A DNA stretch of 8,699 bases from CAVPRW01 sp046727435 [NCBI: bacterium]. GTDB taxonomy: Bacteria; Tectomicrobia; Entotheonellia; J063. Where the stretch lies: assembly GCA_046727435.1 (NCBI GenBank), contig JBKPCR010000458.1, forward strand, positions 1 through 8,699, written 5' to 3'. Position numbers and translations under genes: made by a program. This document shows positions 6,142-8,699 of the stretch, in pieces. A model generated the notes under the pieces. The model searched no databases. It saw nothing but the letters and a program-made list of their open reading frames with translations, and was not told the origin of the DNA. The number at the start of each line of letters is the position of its first letter. The first letter of the stretch is position 1.

Positions 6142-7137
6142 CTAGTTGGGCACCCACGCTAGAGCTCTGATCTCGCTGAACTCGCGCTTCACCTTGCGCC
6201 AGGAGTCACCGGCATCCTCGCTGACGAACACCTGCCCGTAGTGGCTGCAGGTCAGCATCAGATCAGGATCGGCGCTATTCATCGCGAAGGTCCAGATGGG
6301 CGTGTTGGGCACGACCGGCAGGGGTAACGTCTGCCAGCTCTGGCCGCGGTCCTTGGAGCGCTGCAGGGAGCCCGTCTCTCCGGAGGCGGCATCGCCATTG
6401 GCGACGAACAGCACGTTAGGGTCGTCGGGCTTGACGGCGATGCCACGACAGTAGCGCAGCGGGAAGAATTTCTGCACCCCTAAGGGTTGCCAGCTCTCAC
6501 CCCGGTCGGTGCTGGCGAAGACCTCCCGCGGCGTGCTGACGAACACCGTGGAGGGCGACGTACCGCTGACCGCAATGCCGTGAATGTCGGGGTCATTGAG
6601 CTGCCGGCCGATCGTGCCCGGCGTCACCGCGGCTCCCGTGGTTTCCCAGGTCTGGCCGCCATCCAGGCTGCGGCGCACCCCGTCCACCTCTGCTCCGGCC
6701 CACACCACCTGGTGGTCGGTGGGATCGACCGCCATGCTCAGCACACGGGGGAAGCGCACATTGGGGCATTCGAGGGCAAACTCCGCGTTGAGCTGTTCCC
6801 ACTTGCGCCCGCCATCGCGCGAGCGAAAAACTGCCCCCGGACGCGACCCGGCAAAGATCGTGTCCGGCTGCACCGGGTCAAACGCGACCGACCAGATGGC
6901 CTTGCCACTGAGGGGTGAGGCAATGGGCTCGAAAGTTCCCCCACCGTCATCGCTGCGGTAGATACCGTCGTGTGCGCCAGCAAGGATCACTTTGGGGTTC
7001 TGCGGATGAGGGGTGAGGGCGAAGACCTGCGTCTCGTTCCACATGCCTTTGCACCGGTTCCAGCTCTCGCCGCCGTCGCCGGAAATCCAGATACCCGTGC
7101 CGACCGTTCCGACCATCGTCATGTAATTCTTGGACAT
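6142..7137 (-). CDS. Seven-bladed Asp-box (BNR/sialidase-like) beta-propeller protein
   Basis: 331 residues with seven Asp-box motifs of the S-x-D-x-G-x-[ST]-W type: SGDGGESW (19-26), SDDGGGTF (62-69), SRDGGRKW (106-113), SLDGGQTW (157-164), STDRGESW (209-216), SKDRGQSW (261-268) and SEDAGDSW (306-313). Their regular spacing of about 43-52 residues implies a complete seven-bladed propeller of the BNR/YCF48/VPS10-like superfamily. There is no signal peptide or membrane segment, so it is probably cytoplasmic. I see no sialidase FRIP motif, so glycosidase activity should not be assumed. ATG 7137 is chosen because GGGAGG (7150-7145) lies seven bases upstream; the longer frame to 7203 runs into repeat sequence. 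It follows the VOC gene on the same strand after 106 bases and may share its transcript. Confidence 0.82.
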   Translation of the reverse strand: MSKNYMTMVGTVGTGIWISGDGGESWNRCKGMWNETQVFALTPHPQNPKVILAGAHDGIYRSDDGGGTFEPIASPLSGKAIWSVAFDPVQPDTIFAGSRPGAVFRSRDGGRKWEQLNAEFALECPNVRFPRVLSMAVDPTDHQVVWAGAEVDGVRRSLDGGQTWETTGAAVTPGTIGRQLNDPDIHGIAVSGTSPSTVFVSTPREVFASTDRGESWQPLGVQKFFPLRYCRGIAVKPDDPNVLFVANGDAASGETGSLQRSKDRGQSWQTLPLPVVPNTPIWTFAMNSADPDLMLTCSHYGQVFVSEDAGDSWRKVKREFSEIRALAWVPN

Positions 7138-7159
7138 CGCACGTCCTCCCATGAAAGCA

Positions 7160-7232
7160 AGTGCTGAGCACCGAGAAGTGAGTCCCGAGTTTCCGTCTCC
7201 CACTCAGCACTCATAACTCAGCACTCATCACT
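7160..7232. repeat. Heptanucleotide ACTCANN tandem repeat with an inverted partner
   Basis: Four units ACTCAGC, ACTCATA, ACTCAGC, ACTCATC plus a partial ACT fill 7202-7232. AGTGCTGAG (7160-7168) is the exact reverse complement of CTCAGCACT (7204-7212, repeated at 7218-7226), so the region can fold. It occupies most of the gap between the VOC and beta-propeller genes. It is similar in style to the short tandemly repeated heptamers known from cyanobacterial genomes. Confidence 0.7.
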
Positions 7233-7243
7233 ATCCTTTTGGA

Positions 7244-7648
7244 CTAGGTGCCCACCCAGCCGGTCTCGGTGATGTCGATCACCTGGTTGTCGGGACCGCG
7301 GTACTTGATCTCATAATACGAGCGTGGGCCAGAGGCCGAGGCGTGAGACAAGTCCACCCGACCGATCGTGGCACTGGCGCCCGCCTCCTCCAGCTTCTTG
7401 CAGGTTTCGTCCACATTCTCCACCAGGAACCCCAGGTGGTCGATGCCAGCATAGCCGGGTACGTCACGGGGACTTTCACCTGTGCCCTGGTCAGAGGACT
7501 TGAGGATCGCCAGATTGATGTACCCGTCGGAGAGATAATAGCCTCTCCCGGCCTGGCCTACCTCCTGCAAGCCAAACACCTCCTTGTAAAATGCCGCGGT
7601 CTTTTCGGGGTCCGGGGTGCGTATGGCGATATGCTTGATCCTGGCCAT
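7244..7648 (-). CDS. VOC (glyoxalase/bleomycin-resistance/dioxygenase fold) protein
   Basis: 134 residues with two beta-alpha-beta-beta-beta units: IKHIAIRTPDPEKTAAFYKEVFGL (4-27) and GIDHLGFLVENVDETCKKLEEAGA (68-91). Likely metal ligands are H6 and H71, with an acidic residue near YRGPDNQVIDITE (D125 or E128). The second-strand position that is often Glu reads INLAIL. Single-domain VOC proteins include lyases, epimerases and ring-cleavage enzymes, and I cannot assign the reaction. ATG 7648 has GGGAGG five bases upstream. The open frame continues to 7984, but that extension is not protein-like and is crossed by the promoter at 7704-7732. First gene of a probable two-gene unit with the beta-propeller gene. 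Confidence 0.85.
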   Translation of the reverse strand: MARIKHIAIRTPDPEKTAAFYKEVFGLQEVGQAGRGYYLSDGYINLAILKSSDQGTGESPRDVPGYAGIDHLGFLVENVDETCKKLEEAGASATIGRVDLSHASASGPRSYYEIKYRGPDNQVIDITETGWVGT

Positions 7649-7703
7649 GGTTCCCTCCCTTGCGTCGAAATCGCCCACCGCATGTGCATATGCTTGTAGC
7701 CGC

Positions 7704-7732
7704 ATTATACGAGATGCGGTGCTTCTGCTCAA
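7704..7732 (-). promoter_or_regulatory. Strong sigma70-type promoter for the VOC gene
   Basis: On the minus strand TTGAGC (7732-7727), a 17-base spacer and a perfect TATAAT (7709-7704). Transcription would start near 7697, about 49 bases before ATG 7648. The perfect -10 and ideal spacing suggest housekeeping-type expression. Confidence 0.6.
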
Positions 7733-7999
7733 GGCGATGCTGTGAAGGGGCTTGCAGCCAGCCTTTCCTTCGGTGTGGAAATTGTGTAAGGGAGGGATAG
7801 ACGACAGATATGGTTGCCGCGTCGTCCAGAAGCATTTGCAGCCTAAAATCCTAGGATGAATGCCCTCATGACGGCTTGGCTCCCTCTGTCGCCTGAGATT
7901 AACCCATGGCTTGCTTGCAAGCAGGCACCTATAGCGGTTTTCACTCGGATGTAGGGCACATGTGCTTTGGAAGCGCCTGCCCATTAAGGAAAACTATCG
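7733..7999. other. Intergenic region without recognisable genes
   Basis: Between the VOC promoter and the end of the NRPS gene I see no gene, RNA or mobile element. One minus-strand frame is open across it, but its translation (Cys/Arg/Ser/Pro-rich) matches nothing I know. It holds a perfect 12-bp palindrome TGCTTGCAAGCA (7912-7923) and a 10-bp palindrome GCACATGTGC (7954-7963). Confidence 0.5.
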
Positions 8000-8018
8000 G
8001 CTGATCCCCTATATCAGC
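8000..8018 (-). terminator. Weak terminator candidate after the NRPS gene
   Basis: GCTGAT and ATCAGC form a six-base-pair stem with a seven-base loop, ten bases past the NRPS stop. On the minus strand CGATAGTTTTCC follows. The stem is short and the T-run (four) is offset by seven bases, so this is a weak candidate. Confidence 0.25.
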
Positions 8019-8028
8019 TCGGGATCCG

Positions 8029-8699
8029 CTATAATTGTTGTGCCAGGATATGGATATGGGGCGAGGTAAACATGATATAGTGATCCCCTGTGATCTCGTG
8101 GATCTCAATCCCGCCCGTCGCCAGTCTGCCCCACCCCAGCCGCGAATCTGAGGCTGCCGTGGCGTGTTGCTTCTGGGCCCGGAGGAGCGTGAGCTTGCCG
8201 GCATACACCTGAGGGGCATAGGCCCGAGACGCCTGGACATTGGTGCGTTTGAGTTGTCGCAACTGTCGGACCTGCGGATTCCAGATGCCAAGCAGCGCAT
8301 ACTCCCGCAGGATGAGCTTGACCCACCCATAGAAGGGCCGGTTGGGCCCCAGCAGATGGGCCAGTTCCTTGTACCACAGGACACCTCCCCCGGCGCCATG
8401 CACGCAGAAGAAGGGAGGTTTGGTCCCATGCGGCTGAATTTTGACAAGGACGGAACGCGGGACTGGACAGTCGGGTTGGCGGAGCCTGTTGGCTAATTGT
8501 TCGATCGTCGGCGCCTCAAACAGGCATGACGAGGGTAGGCGTCTGCTGGTGATGTCCTCCAGGGTCGACAGCATACGAATGGTCAGGAGAGAATTACCGC
8601 CAAGATCGAAGAAGTTATCCCGCACCCCGATTGATGGGAGCCGCAAAATCTCGGTCCACACCTGCACCAGCTGACGTTCCAACTCGTCCCGTGGGGCGA
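8029..8699 (-). CDS. Non-ribosomal peptide synthetase, C-terminal fragment: carrier domain plus internally deleted thioesterase
   Basis: Open at the right edge: APRDELERQLVQVW continues without a start and is the usual linker after an NRPS adenylation domain, so the gene runs in from outside. The TTG at 8682 is not a real start. A peptidyl carrier domain follows, with VRDNFFDLGGNSLLTIRML; the Ser in LGGNSL is the phosphopantetheine site. Then comes a type I thioesterase beginning PPFFCVHGAGGGVLWYKELAHLLGPNRPFYG. It jumps directly to KLILREYALLGIWNPQ and QLKRTNVQASRAYAPQVYAGKLTLLRA, ending with EITGDHYIMF, which holds the catalytic-type His. The normal middle, including the GxSxG nucleophile and Asp (about 100 residues), is absent. 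The frame stays open, so this is a clean in-frame deletion or an assembly collapse. As it stands the domain should not hydrolyse or cyclise a peptide. Confidence 0.9.
   Translation of the reverse strand, partial: APRDELERQLVQVWTEILRLPSIGVRDNFFDLGGNSLLTIRMLSTLEDITSRRLPSSCLFEAPTIEQLANRLRQPDCPVPRSVLVKIQPHGTKPPFFCVHGAGGGVLWYKELAHLLGPNRPFYGWVKLILREYALLGIWNPQVRQLRQLKRTNVQASRAYAPQVYAGKLTLLRAQKQHATAASDSRLGWGRLATGGIEIHEITGDHYIMFTSPHIHILAQQL

Noticed and set aside
7138-7203. N-terminal extension of the beta-propeller frame up to 7203
   Set aside because: It runs through the inverted-repeat region. GGGAGG seven bases before ATG 7137 marks the better start.
7649-7984. N-terminal extension of the VOC frame up to 7984
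   Set aside because: The VOC fold begins at ATG 7648 with a good ribosome-binding site. The extension is not protein-like and is crossed by a TTGAGC-17-TATAAT promoter.
1-8699. CRISPR array, tRNA, rRNA or complete insertion sequence
   Set aside because: No regularly spaced direct repeats with unique spacers, no cloverleaf-like segment, and no transposase or integrase reading frame were seen on either strand.

Overview
The window looks like part of a GC-rich (about 60% by eye) bacterial genome with a large accessory fraction. A long zinc-ribbon/adenylate-cyclase/ATPase/TPR protein, the C-terminal end of a non-ribosomal peptide synthetase (NRPS), a Rieske oxygenase, REP-like palindromes and a DUF6883/DUF4926 pair occur together. 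That mix would fit an environmental, secondary-metabolite-rich lineage such as Tectomicrobia (Entotheonella-like), NC10/Rokubacteria-like bacteria or Chloroflexota. The placement is inference only, since no ribosomal or marker gene is present.

Left part (1-1669): a minus-strand Rieske non-haem iron oxygenase (38-1357) with intact cluster and iron ligands. Its upstream region has a good sigma70-type promoter (1547-1575), then a 22-codon open reading frame with a strong Shine-Dalgarno (1449-1517), a palindrome at that frame's stop codon and a hairpin before the oxygenase start. This resembles a leader-peptide or micropeptide arrangement. A divergent plus-strand promoter lies about 22 bp away.

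Centre (1670-5145): one 1157-residue gene of the double zinc-ribbon, class III cyclase, AAA-type ATPase and TPR family, split by two +1 frameshifts. Both breaks fall at the same nine bases (GCTGCTTCG), in the same codon phase (CTG CTT CGN). Skipping the C after CTT restores the family sequence both times. This is the most striking observation in the window: either a repeated recoding site, a repeated mutation, or a systematic sequencing artefact. The same gene carries an in-frame REP-like palindromic insertion (2850-2952).

Right of centre (5184-6141): a minus-strand pair, DUF6883 then DUF4926, abutting like a toxin-antitoxin or two-subunit operon, preceded by a perfect GC-rich palindrome.

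Right part (6142-8699): a minus-strand VOC/glyoxalase-fold gene with a near-consensus promoter, followed by a seven-Asp-box beta-propeller gene. The two are separated by heptanucleotide repeats. At the right edge is the C-terminus of an NRPS (peptidyl carrier domain plus thioesterase) running in from outside the window. Its thioesterase lacks the middle of the fold, including the nucleophilic serine. I saw no tRNA, rRNA, CRISPR array, integrase or complete insertion sequence.
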